The notes beneath the pieces were generated by a model that worked only from the letters and a program-made list of their open reading frames with translations, was not told the origin of the DNA and made no database searches. Of a DNA stretch of 10,100 nt, positions 1-7,262 are shown one piece after another. Each line of letters begins with the position of its first letter. Position 1 is the first letter of the stretch. Source of the stretch: Bacteroidales bacterium (GTDB lineage Bacteria; Bacteroidota; Bacteroidia; Bacteroidales; S143-33); NCBI GenBank assembly GCA_027083655.1, contig JALWNS010000459.1:1-10100 (forward strand), in the 5' to 3' direction. Both the position numbers and the translations under genes were made by a program.

Positions 1-1
1 G

Positions 2-103
2 TTTATTTATCTTTTAGGTAGTATTTCTTTCTTAATAAAACTGCCTGCTTTGATAAAAATACACTTTGAAGAAAAAAGAAAACAACCAAACTTTCTAAAA
101 TGA
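2..103 (+). CDS. 3' end of a membrane-protein gene (partial, cut by window edge)
   Basis: An open frame enters from the left edge and runs 33 codons to a TGA at 101-103. The visible tail starts with a hydrophobic stretch (FIYLLGSISFLIKLPALIKI) and ends in a charged, lysine-rich cytoplasmic-type tail (HFEEKRKQPNFLK), as in the last helix of a polytopic or C-terminally anchored membrane protein. Its stop overlaps the next start as ATGA (ATG 100-102, TGA 101-103), typical of translationally coupled genes in one operon. The downstream YfhO-type gene suggests a surface-polysaccharide operon, so a glycosyltransferase with membrane segments or a flippase/polymerase is plausible. The family cannot be named from this fragment. 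Confidence 0.6.
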   Translation, partial: FIYLLGSISFLIKLPALIKIHFEEKRKQPNFLK

Positions 104-2340
104 AAAGAAGGAATATAGAATTATTTGATATATCTATCATACTACTATTCTTTTTACTATCCGCATTACTTTTCTTCCCTGATTTTCTGTTTATTAAAAA
201 GGTTTTCTTTTTCAATGATATTGGAGCAGATACCTGGAATCTTTTTTATCCTGAAATGGTTCAATCCCAAAGACTTGGTTTTAAGTGGTGGACTTTTTAT
301 CATACTATTGGTATTCCACATAATCCTAACTATACCTTAGAACCTATTTCTCTAATATTGTATAACTTCAAAGGATCTGAAAAATTTGCTTTCCATATTA
401 TATACTTTGAAATCTTCCTTATCGCTATTGTTACATATTTTTACCTAAAAGAACTTAGTATATCAAACCAAATTGCACTAATAGGCAGCATTATATGGTC
501 TTTCTCAGGATATTTACTTGTTTCTGCTACATGGTTCACTTATCCAAAACTTTACCTTGGAGTAATGCTTACCTTGTTGGGAGTCGAAAAAATGTTGAAT
601 AACAAAAAGGGATTTGGTTTATTTATTTTTTTGGGCGCCTATTTTTTGAGCTTAATGATTTACTATTTTATAATATGGGCTATCTATATTTCCATCTATC
701 TAATAATAAGAATGTTTGAAAAACAACTATCATTTTCACTAATACTTGTTTATTTAAAAAAAGCTTTTCTCCCTATTTTATTAGGTGTATCCTTAGCTAG
801 TCTCTTTATGTTCCCCCAGTGGTATTTAATGTTCCAAAGCCCTAGAGCTAACTTCTTTGCAAACCTAAAACACTTTATCTTGCATCCATTCTCTTTAGCT
901 AATCTAAGAATGTATGATACTATTTTCCTCAAACTTTTTGGAAACACTACCATCGGTGACGGGACAAATTATGTAGGTTGGAGAAACTTTTTAGAAGCTC
1001 CTGATTTTTACGTTAGTATATTTTTGTTATTCTTCTTCACATACTTCTTTAATACATCAGATAAAAAAATCTCTAGACTTTACAAATACATTGGCATTAT
1101 TCTATTTTCTGCCTCACTTGTTCCACTTTTACTACAAATATTTAACCTCTTTTCAGGTAATTACTACCGTCCAAATTACAATATTTTAATGTCTTTCTTT
1201 CTTTTCTTTATTGGAATTAGAGGATTAGATAGCTTCTTTAAAAACAATAAATCTTACAAAATAAATCCTGTCTTTTTGTCAACTATAATTTTATTACTTC
1301 TGACAGATTATTTTAGATTTAAAATAATAAGCATTCTAATTGCACTTGCATTCCTTATAACATACTCAGTAATTTTAAAAACAAAGCTAGCAAAGAATCT
1401 ATGGGTTATTTTAACTTTACTATTCCTTGAACTAAACCTACTTTCAACTTCTGCTTTTTACAAAAGAAATGCGTTTAGTATTCAAGACCTCAAACAAAAC
1501 CTTCTAGTGTACAAGTCTACAAAATTTTATAAAGCTATTGACAAAATAAAATCATCTGATAACTCAAAATTTTATAGAATAGATAGAGTAACGACGGAAG
1601 TACAAGTCAATGCCCCTAAAATTCTTCAATACTATGGCACATCAGGGTATAAATCTTTTAATCTTAGCTCACAAATTGATTTCTACAGGGACCTGGGGTT
1701 CTCAGGCCCCAACTCTATAGCCTTGAGATGGACATACAATCTTAATCCTAATCCTTACGCAGCATCATTACTAAGTGTTAAGTATGCTATAATTTCTTTG
1801 AACAAAGAATCTAGCTATAAGCAATTTTTTATACCAGTTGATACTATATACGATTACATAATACTAAAAAACCCTGCTTTCCTTCCTTTAGCTTACGGCT
1901 ATGACAAATGTTTCCCAATTACCAAATATAAGGAATATACCAAATTAGAAAAGACTTTCATGTGTTATAATTTTGCCTCTATTGATACGGTAAACAAAAA
2001 TGCAATTACATGCTTTAAACAGATTAATAACATTGATACAAATTTCACCAATGAAAAATTAACAAAATACACAAAAAAATTATTACTAGAAGACTTTAAG
2101 CTCCATTACTTCTCTCAGGATAGCATAGTCTTTTCTTTCTATACTGATGTTCCCAAAATTATTACACTTAGCATCCCCTATGATACAGGTTGGCAAATTG
2201 AAGACAATAAACAAATAAAAAAATCATTTCCCGTCAACCATGGACTTCTTGGTTTCTATACAAACTCCGGACATCACAATATTAAGCTCAAATACATACC
2301 TATCCATTGGAAATTCCTAAGCCACACACTACACCTCTAA
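100..2340 (+). CDS. YfhO-family polytopic membrane protein (probable GT-C type glycosyl transfer role)
   Basis: A 746-residue protein. Roughly the first 450 residues are a series of hydrophobic helices (for example 11-33, 97-118, 125-145, 172-204 and 222-240). A soluble, probably extracytoplasmic domain follows from about 460 to the end. The first loop carries an acidic patch (FFND at 37-40, D44, PE at 51-52) in the position where GT-C-fold lipid-linked-sugar transferases keep their catalytic acids. Family members are linked to decorating cell-wall or surface polymers using undecaprenyl-linked sugars; the exact substrate here is unknown. The start at 100 is fixed by the ATGA overlap with the upstream gene. 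Oddities: the frame is very AT-rich compared with everything downstream, and the protein stops right after the KLKYIP segment, where relatives usually continue into one more membrane helix. It may therefore be truncated by a few tens of residues. The alternative label is simply a large polysaccharide-locus membrane protein. Confidence 0.8.
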   Translation: MKRRNIELFDISIILLFFLLSALLFFPDFLFIKKVFFFNDIGADTWNLFYPEMVQSQRLGFKWWTFYHTIGIPHNPNYTLEPISLILYNFKGSEKFAFHIIYFEIFLIAIVTYFYLKELSISNQIALIGSIIWSFSGYLLVSATWFTYPKLYLGVMLTLLGVEKMLNNKKGFGLFIFLGAYFLSLMIYYFIIWAIYISIYLIIRMFEKQLSFSLILVYLKKAFLPILLGVSLASLFMFPQWYLMFQSPRANFFANLKHFILHPFSLANLRMYDTIFLKLFGNTTIGDGTNYVGWRNFLEAPDFYVSIFLLFFFTYFFNTSDKKISRLYKYIGIILFSASLVPLLLQIFNLFSGNYYRPNYNILMSFFLFFIGIRGLDSFFKNNKSYKINPVFLSTIILLLLTDYFRFKIISILIALAFLITYSVILKTKLAKNLWVILTLLFLELNLLSTSAFYKRNAFSIQDLKQNLLVYKSTKFYKAIDKIKSSDNSKFYRIDRVTTEVQVNAPKILQYYGTSGYKSFNLSSQIDFYRDLGFSGPNSIALRWTYNLNPNPYAASLLSVKYAIISLNKESSYKQFFIPVDTIYDYIILKNPAFLPLAYGYDKCFPITKYKEYTKLEKTFMCYNFASIDTVNKNAITCFKQINNIDTNFTNEKLTKYTKKLLLEDFKLHYFSQDSIVFSFYTDVPKIITLSIPYDTGWQIEDNKQIKKSFPVNHGLLGFYTNSGHHNIKLKYIPIHWKFLSHTLHL

Positions 2341-3281
2341 CCTCCATACTTCTCTGCAAACCGTTCTATCAGTTGCTCAATATCATCCCTCCTGGCCAGG
2401 CTGTTTATCCACTCATCCGGTATAGCCTGGTAGCCATAGTATGTTCCTGCCAAGCCTCCTGTAATAGCTCCTGTTGTGTCTGTATCTTCACCCAGATTAA
2501 CAGCTGTAAGCACTGCATCTTCGAACCTGCCTGTCGTCAGGAAAGACCATAACGCAGCCTCCAGTGTGTATACCACATATCCGGACGAATAAATCTCTGA
2601 TTCAGGAAAGGTAGAAATATCATCCTCCACAATGCGGTAAAAATGCTTATACTCGTCATCACCTATTTTAGAAGGTAAAAACTCTCTTACTTCGTTCTGC
2701 ATCTGTATATAAGCTAGCTGTTTATCACTTGTTTCAATTAATTTCTCGACAAACTTCACGTAAATATAACACGCAGCAACCGAACGTTTATGGGCATGTG
2801 TTATTGAAGAAACCTGCCGTATTCGTTCGAATTTCTCTCCCTCCGGCAGTCCATCCAGTATAAAAGCAAGAGGCAAAATACGCATCAAGCTTCCATTACC
2901 ATTAGACCACTCATCATTTAATCCTGCCTGTGCTGGGTCAATACCATTCTCTATCTGCCTTAGAGCCTGTGCTGTAGTCGAACCTATGTCAAAAACCTCT
3001 CCATACGGCGTCCAAAGCCCTTTCTTATGCCACTGGACAAAACGCCTGCCAATATCATTAACATCAAATCCCCCGAGCAAGCTCTCCACCGTGCACAAAG
3101 TAAGTGAAGAATCATCTGACCAGGTGCCAGAAGGCTGATCATAGGTTCCTTTCCCTTGCATCCCTGTTACAGGATATTGCTTAAGATATAACCGTGGTTT
3201 GAATTCCACAGGGACACCTAGTGCATCTCCTATTATTAGTCCCCACAAGCCCCCTTTTATCTGTTCAACTGTCGCCTTCAT
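2337..3281 (-). CDS. ADP-ribosylglycohydrolase family protein (DraG-like)
   Basis: A 314-residue soluble protein, the usual length for this family. The family removes ADP-ribose from modified proteins or small molecules using a two-metal (Mg/Mn) centre. Visible motifs in order: GDALG at 18-22; the metal-binding WSDDSS at 54-59 (D56, D57); GNGSLMR at 128-134; the conserved histidines of ITHAH at 160-164; and the C-terminal metal site GEDTDT at 264-269 (D266, D268, T269) followed by GAITGGLAG at 271-279. All key residues are present, so it should be catalytically competent. No ADP-ribosyltransferase gene (DraT-like or other) is visible nearby and nothing suggests nitrogenase control, so the substrate is open. 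The ATG at 3279-3281 follows a purine-rich AAAGAGAG. The 3' end overlaps the end of the YfhO-type gene by 4 nt, tail to tail, with no room for a separate terminator. Confidence 0.93.
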   Translation of the reverse strand: MKATVEQIKGGLWGLIIGDALGVPVEFKPRLYLKQYPVTGMQGKGTYDQPSGTWSDDSSLTLCTVESLLGGFDVNDIGRRFVQWHKKGLWTPYGEVFDIGSTTAQALRQIENGIDPAQAGLNDEWSNGNGSLMRILPLAFILDGLPEGEKFERIRQVSSITHAHKRSVAACYIYVKFVEKLIETSDKQLAYIQMQNEVREFLPSKIGDDEYKHFYRIVEDDISTFPESEIYSSGYVVYTLEAALWSFLTTGRFEDAVLTAVNLGEDTDTTGAITGGLAGTYYGYQAIPDEWINSLARRDDIEQLIERFAEKYGG

Positions 3282-3355
3282 CTCTCTTTGATCTTTTTTA
3301 CTAACAATTTAAAAAAAATCGCATCTTTATAAAATAACTTTTAGCTAAAAAAACA

Positions 3356-3374
3356 TTTTGCAAACTTTGTAAAA
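3356..3374. promoter_or_regulatory. Possible operator: 19-nt 9-1-9 palindrome before the metal exporter gene
   Basis: TTTTGCAAA-C-TTTGTAAAA is an inverted repeat with a single central base; 8 of 9 arm positions are complementary. It sits 18 nt before the ATG of the CDF exporter, in the 111-nt spacer between two divergent genes. A 9-1-9 layout is the form of Fur-family boxes, and a metal exporter is a sensible target, but the sequence is not a recognised Fur or Zur consensus. The spacer is AT-rich, so chance is a real alternative. Confidence 0.35.
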
Positions 3375-3392
3375 AATAACACGCAGCCGATC

Positions 3393-4577
3393 ATGAGCGT
3401 TGACAAAACTGTTATCTTCAAAACCAAACGAAAGATCGTATTATATTCCGTATTGGTAAACCTTTTTCTCTCTGTTATCAAATTAACTGGCGGATATATT
3501 TCAGGCTCCTCTGCCCTCATTGCCGACGGTGTACATTCTTTGTCCGACCTGGCTGCAGCTCTTAGCATATTAGTTGGTATTATCCTGTCAAACCGCAAAT
3601 CCCGCCAGTTCCCTTATGGCCTGTACAAAGTAGAAAATCTCGTCTCCTTAATCAGTGCCTTTGCTATCTTTTTTGCAGGTTATGAGATAGGCCGTGAAGT
3701 GCTGATGGGAGAGATGCGGCAGATATCTTCACTTCCCACAGCTTTGTCTATTATCTTTTTGACATTAATAACCACATTTCTATTCTCACGCTATGAGCTT
3801 CGTAAAGGTAAGGAAGTAAACTCCCCGGGGCTCATCGCAGATGCCAAGCATGTAATGACTGACTTTTATTCCTCTTTAATTGTTGTTGTTGGTGTTATTG
3901 CCCAATATTTTCAGATAATTTGGCTATTAAAAGTCGTGGTTATTGTAATAATAGGGTTTATCTTCCACAGTGGTTTTCATATTCTCAGGGAAGCAATCAA
4001 AGTATTACTCGATGCATCAGTGGATAATGACACCATCGAGCAGGTCAAACAAATCATTAATAAACATAGCCACGTTGTTAAACTCAATTCCATTCAAGGA
4101 CGAAACTCTGGTAGTTATAAATTCCTCGAAATGGATATTGCACTTGATATTGACACCCTGGATGAAGCCCACGAATTTGTCGAGCACCTCAAGCAGCATA
4201 TACTTAATGAAGTAGAATTTGTCGAAGACGTGGTCATACACTTCGAACCCGCCCACAAAGACCTGAAAATAGCTGTGCTCACTAATGACAATGACAGGAT
4301 ATCAAGCCATTTCGGCGGCGCAAAAAAAATCCATATCTTCACCAAAACAGACACTGGCTTCAAACACGAAATTTTGTCCAACCCTGCCCAGACACTAGAT
4401 CACGGCAAATCTTTAGAACTTTCGGAATTTCTACGCCACAAAGGCGTGCGTTGTGTGGTAATGCGTCCTTCCTACAATACCAGGCCACTTAAAGCCTTAG
4501 AGGCATTCCATATTAAACACATTTTCACTGACAAGCAATCCTTAGACGAACTGAATCTAAATGAAATAAAATGCTAA
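3393..4577 (+). CDS. Cation diffusion facilitator metal exporter fused to a NifX/NifB-type (Nitro_FeMo-Co) domain
   Basis: A 394-residue fusion. Residues 1-200 are a CDF transporter core of about six helices that exports divalent metal in exchange for protons. The metal-site signatures are ALIADGVHSLSD at 41-52 (H48, D52) and LIADAKHVMTD at 147-157 (H153, D157). The H/D plus H/D set is the arrangement common in zinc-type CDFs. Residues about 205-287 form the cytoplasmic ferredoxin-like CDF dimer domain, ending with the typical VVIHFEPAH. From about 291 the protein continues as a second domain matching PF02579: KIAVLTND, then SHFG at 305-308, NPAQ...HG at 330-338 and GVRCVVM at 351-357. That family binds FeMo-cofactor or related Fe-S clusters in NifX, NifY and NifB, and here might sense or bind metal. 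The ATG at 3393 has no Shine-Dalgarno site. The SDR gene begins 4 nt after the stop, so the two are probably co-transcribed. Zn, Fe or Mn specificity cannot be settled by eye. Confidence 0.92.
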   Translation: MSVDKTVIFKTKRKIVLYSVLVNLFLSVIKLTGGYISGSSALIADGVHSLSDLAAALSILVGIILSNRKSRQFPYGLYKVENLVSLISAFAIFFAGYEIGREVLMGEMRQISSLPTALSIIFLTLITTFLFSRYELRKGKEVNSPGLIADAKHVMTDFYSSLIVVVGVIAQYFQIIWLLKVVVIVIIGFIFHSGFHILREAIKVLLDASVDNDTIEQVKQIINKHSHVVKLNSIQGRNSGSYKFLEMDIALDIDTLDEAHEFVEHLKQHILNEVEFVEDVVIHFEPAHKDLKIAVLTNDNDRISSHFGGAKKIHIFTKTDTGFKHEILSNPAQTLDHGKSLELSEFLRHKGVRCVVMRPSYNTRPLKALEAFHIKHIFTDKQSLDELNLNEIKC

Positions 4578-4581
4578 AACT

Positions 4582-5376
4582 ATGAATAAAAAAGTAATAG
4601 TCATAACAGGATCCACTCGAGGACTTGGACTGGCTATGGCCAGGGAATTTCTGAGACTTGGACATAATGTCGTAATTAACGGCAGGTCAGAATATAGCAT
4701 ACAACAAGCTAAAGAAAAACTTTCTAACTTCAAAAATCAAATCTCCTTCGTGGCAGGATCTGTATCCGAACCCGGAACACACGAAAAACTGCTCCAAACC
4801 GCTCTAGACAAATTTTCCACTGTAGACATATGGATTAATAATGCTGCAATACCCCAAGAATACGATTATCTTATAAATGTGACTGACCAGACTATAATTG
4901 ACATTACCCAGACAAATATAACTGGTGTCATCCTTGGCACAAAAAAAGCACTCGATCGCTTCATCATACAGCATAAAGGAGCTATATGGAACATCAACGG
5001 TTTTGGTAGCAATGGTGATATGAAACCCAGACTGACTGTATATGGCACTACTAAACGTGCGGTTGATTATTTCACTCGGTCAGTATACAAAGAAGTCAAA
5101 GAAAAATATCCATGGCTAACAGTGGGTACTATAAACCCCGGAATGGTCAATACTGATTTCCTGACCAAATCTCTTGAAGGCCTGGACAAAAAAACAATAG
5201 AACAAAACATGGCCTTTAACAATATCTTTGCCTCTGACCCTGACGACGTAGCAAAGAAAATAGTCCCACAGATCCTATCCACAGGCCATGGTTTTCATCA
5301 GCTGCGTTACATGACCCTGCCAATGGTTCTTACCCGGCTTTATAAAGCACGCAAAATCCTAAAAAACATGGACTAA
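4582..5376 (+). CDS. Short-chain dehydrogenase/reductase (SDR) family NAD(P)-dependent oxidoreductase
   Basis: A 264-residue classical SDR with a Rossmann fold. The nucleotide-binding loop TGSTRGLG lies at 9-16, with R35 at the end of strand 2 (NGRSE) suggesting NADP(H) preference. NNAA is at 86-89 and the active-site asparagine is probably N112. The catalytic YxxxK is YGTTK (Y154, K158), and a serine at about 143 (FGSNG) could complete the tetrad. PGMVNTDF at 186-193 is the usual post-active-site loop. The TGSTRGLG...AREFL pattern recalls the NYC1/NOL chlorophyll(ide) b reductase-like SDR group, but that resemblance does not fix a substrate, and a chlorophyll role is unlikely here. The gene starts 4 nt after the CDF stop, so translation is probably coupled. 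The hairpin array begins within about 30 nt of its end. Confidence 0.9.
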   Translation: MNKKVIVITGSTRGLGLAMAREFLRLGHNVVINGRSEYSIQQAKEKLSNFKNQISFVAGSVSEPGTHEKLLQTALDKFSTVDIWINNAAIPQEYDYLINVTDQTIIDITQTNITGVILGTKKALDRFIIQHKGAIWNINGFGSNGDMKPRLTVYGTTKRAVDYFTRSVYKEVKEKYPWLTVGTINPGMVNTDFLTKSLEGLDKKTIEQNMAFNNIFASDPDDVAKKIVPQILSTGHGFHQLRYMTLPMVLTRLYKARKILKNMD

Positions 5377-5401
5377 GCCTACCCAGCTTCCAACCACATG
5401 C

Positions 5402-5923
5402 TGTAGGCAAATCCCATACATAACCTGGGATGGAAACTCATGCCGTAGGCATGTCCCCTACATAACCTCGCAAGGTATTGCGAAGCCATCAGTGACACTA
5501 GTCACAACCAAGACCGCAGCCATGAACCCTGCATAACCTGGGATAGTCATCCCAGGAACTCATGCCGTAGGTATGTCCCCTACATAACCTCGCAAGGTAT
5601 TGCGAGGCCCTCAGTGACACTAGTCACAACAAAGGCCGCAGGCATGTCCCCCTGCATAACCTGGATAGTCATCCCAGGAACTCATGCCGTAGGCATGTCC
5701 CCTACATAACCTCGCAAGGCCCTCAGTGACACTAGTCACAACAAACATAACCTGGATAGTCATCCCAGGAACTCATGCCGTAGGTATGTCCCCTACATAA
5801 CCTCGCAAGGTATTGCGAGGCCCTCAGTGACACTAGTCACAACAAACATAACCTGGAATAGTCATACCAGGAACTCATGCCGTAGGTATGACCCCGCGGT
5901 CTGGCGGGTCTTCAGAGACCTAC
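5402..5923. repeat. Mosaic array of short hairpins (nine CATAACCT cores, two alternating unit types)
   Basis: The core CATAACCT occurs nine times, at 5419, 5461, 5532, 5583, 5655, 5705, 5746, 5796 and 5847. The units alternate strictly. Type A (5419, 5532, 5655, 5746, 5847) continues into GG and usually the hairpin CCTGGGAT-agtc-ATCCCAGG. Type B (5461, 5583, 5705, 5796) continues into CTCGCAA-ggta-TTGCGAG and then GTGAC-acta-GTCAC (at 5492, 5614, 5726, 5828). Before each core is another stem, GTAGG/CCTAC or GCAGG/CCTGC, around a catgtcc-type loop, and ATGCC-gta-GGCAT offers a competing fold. A+B periods are 113, 123, 91 and 101 nt. The unit at 5705 has lost about 10 nt of its hairpin and 5419 lacks part of one. 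There is no open reading frame and no CRISPR-like constant repeat/variable spacer pattern. It resembles REP-type palindromic families; function is unknown. Confidence 0.85.
5882..5923. repeat. Terminal array unit with hairpins nested inside its stem
   Basis: The last copy keeps the outer stem as GTAGGT (5882-5887) and ACCTAC (5918-5923). The short loop seen in other copies is replaced by a GC-rich insert that folds into GACC-c-CGC / GCG-GGTC (5890-5910, one bulged c) or, in competition, GGTCT-tcag-AGACC (5907-5920). It marks the right end of the array. Confidence 0.6.
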
Positions 5924-6128
5924 CACACCCAAAAACTAACCACATAGGAGGCATATAGACACAGTAGCATCATACCTCTACTTTGGGCCTGCCAAGGTAT
6001 GACAGTTGATAACCCTGTATGAAGTTACTAATAGCAATAAACATGTTAGCACCTGCCTAGGTCTATATAAACTTTTTAATCTTCGCACAAAAAAGTTATC
6101 TTTAACAAAATAGCCCAAACCCGTAAAG
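5924..6128. other. Leader region of the flavoprotein gene, nothing identified
   Basis: This 205-nt stretch lies between the hairpin array and the flavoprotein ATG. It becomes AT-rich toward the gene. TATCTTTA near 6098-6105 matches seven of eight positions of the Bacteroidota -7 element, but no good -33 TTG lies at the right distance, so I do not call a promoter. No ORF or RNA gene is recognisable. Confidence 0.4.
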
Positions 6129-6890
6129 ATGAAAATTACTATCTTCAACTCAAGTCCACGTGCCGAACATAGCAATACTCACCGTATAGTTAAAGCTTTT
6201 CTCAAAGGTTGTCAAAAAGCCGGAGCAGAAACAGAAAATATATTCCTAGCCCGTAAAAAAATTAAAAATTGCCTTGGATGCTTTGACTGTTGGACTATAA
6301 AACCCGGTCAATGTATCATCAAAGACGACATGCGGGTTCTAACTGACAAAGTTATGGCATCTGATATTGTTGTCCTGGCTACACCTCTCTATGTGGACAA
6401 TGTATCTGGCATAATGAAAAATTTCCTCGACCGTCTCATTCCCATTGTCATGCCACACTTTGAGAAAGATCCCTATGGAGAAACGCGCCATAAACGGCGC
6501 TTCAATAAATACCCCAAATTTGTAGCTATATCAAACTGTGGTTTTCCAGAGCAATCACACTTCCAGACTTTAAAACTAATCTTTCGCCGTATGGCTCGCA
6601 ACCTACACACTGAACTAATTGGAGAGATTTATCGCGGACAAGGCGAATTGCTCAAGTCTGACCACCCCGCCGTTAAGCTACGCTTAAAGCAGTATTTCGC
6701 ATTAGTGGAGGAAGCAGGTTATCAAATTGTTACCAAGGGCTATATTTCACAAGACTTACAAGAGAAATTGGAAAAACCGCTTATCCCGGCATCTTTTTAC
6801 AATCGCGGAGCTAATAAGTCGTGGGACGATCTTATTGAGAAAAAAGAACATTTCCCCATACGGTCTCCCGGCCATCCAGATGATGACTGA
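6129..6890 (+). CDS. NADPH-dependent FMN reductase / iron-sulfur flavoprotein (Isf-like) family protein
   Basis: A 253-residue flavodoxin-fold protein that would bind FMN and move electrons, in the group containing NAD(P)H:FMN reductases and archaeal-type iron-sulfur flavoproteins. MKITIFNSSPR at 1-11 is the first strand and phosphate-binding loop (S8, S9, P10), S15-N16 continue it, and ATPLYVDNVSG at 84-94 is the second flavin loop. A compact cysteine motif, C48-x2-C51-x2-C54-x7-C62, resembles the 4Fe-4S motif of Isf proteins, although many relatives carry similar cysteines without proof of a cluster. The C-terminal 100 residues (helical, basic IFRRMARN and a tail rich in W, P and D) lie beyond the core fold. 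There is no signal peptide, so it is cytoplasmic. The start is the first ATG, with no Shine-Dalgarno site. It stands alone between two structured spacers and converges with the NapH-like gene. Substrate and partner are unknown. Confidence 0.87.
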   Translation: MKITIFNSSPRAEHSNTHRIVKAFLKGCQKAGAETENIFLARKKIKNCLGCFDCWTIKPGQCIIKDDMRVLTDKVMASDIVVLATPLYVDNVSGIMKNFLDRLIPIVMPHFEKDPYGETRHKRRFNKYPKFVAISNCGFPEQSHFQTLKLIFRRMARNLHTELIGEIYRGQGELLKSDHPAVKLRLKQYFALVEEAGYQIVTKGYISQDLQEKLEKPLIPASFYNRGANKSWDDLIEKKEHFPIRSPGHPDDD

Positions 6891-7096
6891 TATTAAAAAC
6901 AATATAACTTGTTGTCAACAAAGTAGTTTAACTTTAGTTGTAGTTGGTCTTAAGAATAACGTTCAGAGTTGACCATCAGGACAACACCTCTTATCCCCTT
7001 GCGGCTTTTTTGTTTAACCAGAGTGTACTGTGCTAGGTGCATTCACACGCCCGCAAAGTTAAATGAATATCCCTAATTACTTCTTGTGCGCGTGAG

Positions 7097-7237
7097 GGCG
7101 GAGGCGGATATGAGGCGCAGGCTAGGCCCGGGTGGTACGGCTACGAGGAGGCGACCGGAGCAAGCCACCACAGTAGCCTGCTAGTACCACAAGCCCTGGC
7201 CAAGCCGAATAAGAGCCGCAGACCGACCCGAAGCCGC
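7097..7237 (+). ncRNA. GC-rich element with long nested stem, candidate structured RNA (strand uncertain)
   Basis: This block is much richer in G and C than the flanks and folds into one nested arm. The pairs are GGCT 7120-7123 with AGCC 7203-7206; an A/A mismatch; GGCC 7125-7128 with GGCC 7198-7201; GG 7130-7131 with CC 7194-7195; GTGGTAC 7132-7138 with GTACCAC 7184-7190; GGCTAC 7139-7144 with GTAGCC 7173-7178; then GG-a-GGC 7147-7152 with GCC-a-CC 7164-7169 around the loop. That is about 28 pairs with two symmetric A/A mismatches and one 5-nt bulge (7179-7183). Outside it, two GCGG words (7098-7101, 7104-7107) face two CCGC words (7216-7219, 7234-7237). No open frame explains it, and it does not look like tRNA, tmRNA, 6S, SRP or RNase P RNA. 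It may equally be a DNA-level palindromic repeat. Confidence 0.5.
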
Positions 7238-7262
7238 TAAACATACCTTATGGCTCTGGTGG

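Noticed and set aside
3300..3392. Bacteroidota promoters for the divergent DraG-like and CDF genes
   Set aside because: Only partial matches to TAnnTTTG (for example AAACTTTG) without a properly spaced TTG.
5402..5923. CRISPR array
   Set aside because: The repeats contain multiple internal hairpins, the intervening sequence is itself repeated, spacing varies from 91 to 123 nt, and there are no unique spacers or cas genes.
5978..6175. Minus-strand 65-codon frame over the flavoprotein start
   Set aside because: It overlaps the start of a well-supported gene and has no recognisable features.
6899..6920. Intrinsic terminator after the flavoprotein gene (TTGTT-gtc-AACAA)
   Set aside because: Only about five AT-rich pairs and no T-run follows, so it is too weak to call.
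7097..7237. 6S RNA, tmRNA, SRP RNA or RNase P RNA
   Set aside because: The nested arm lacks the landmarks of these RNAs (6S central bubble, tmRNA tRNA-like ends, SRP GGAAGCAGC-type loop, RNase P conserved core) as far as can be judged by eye.
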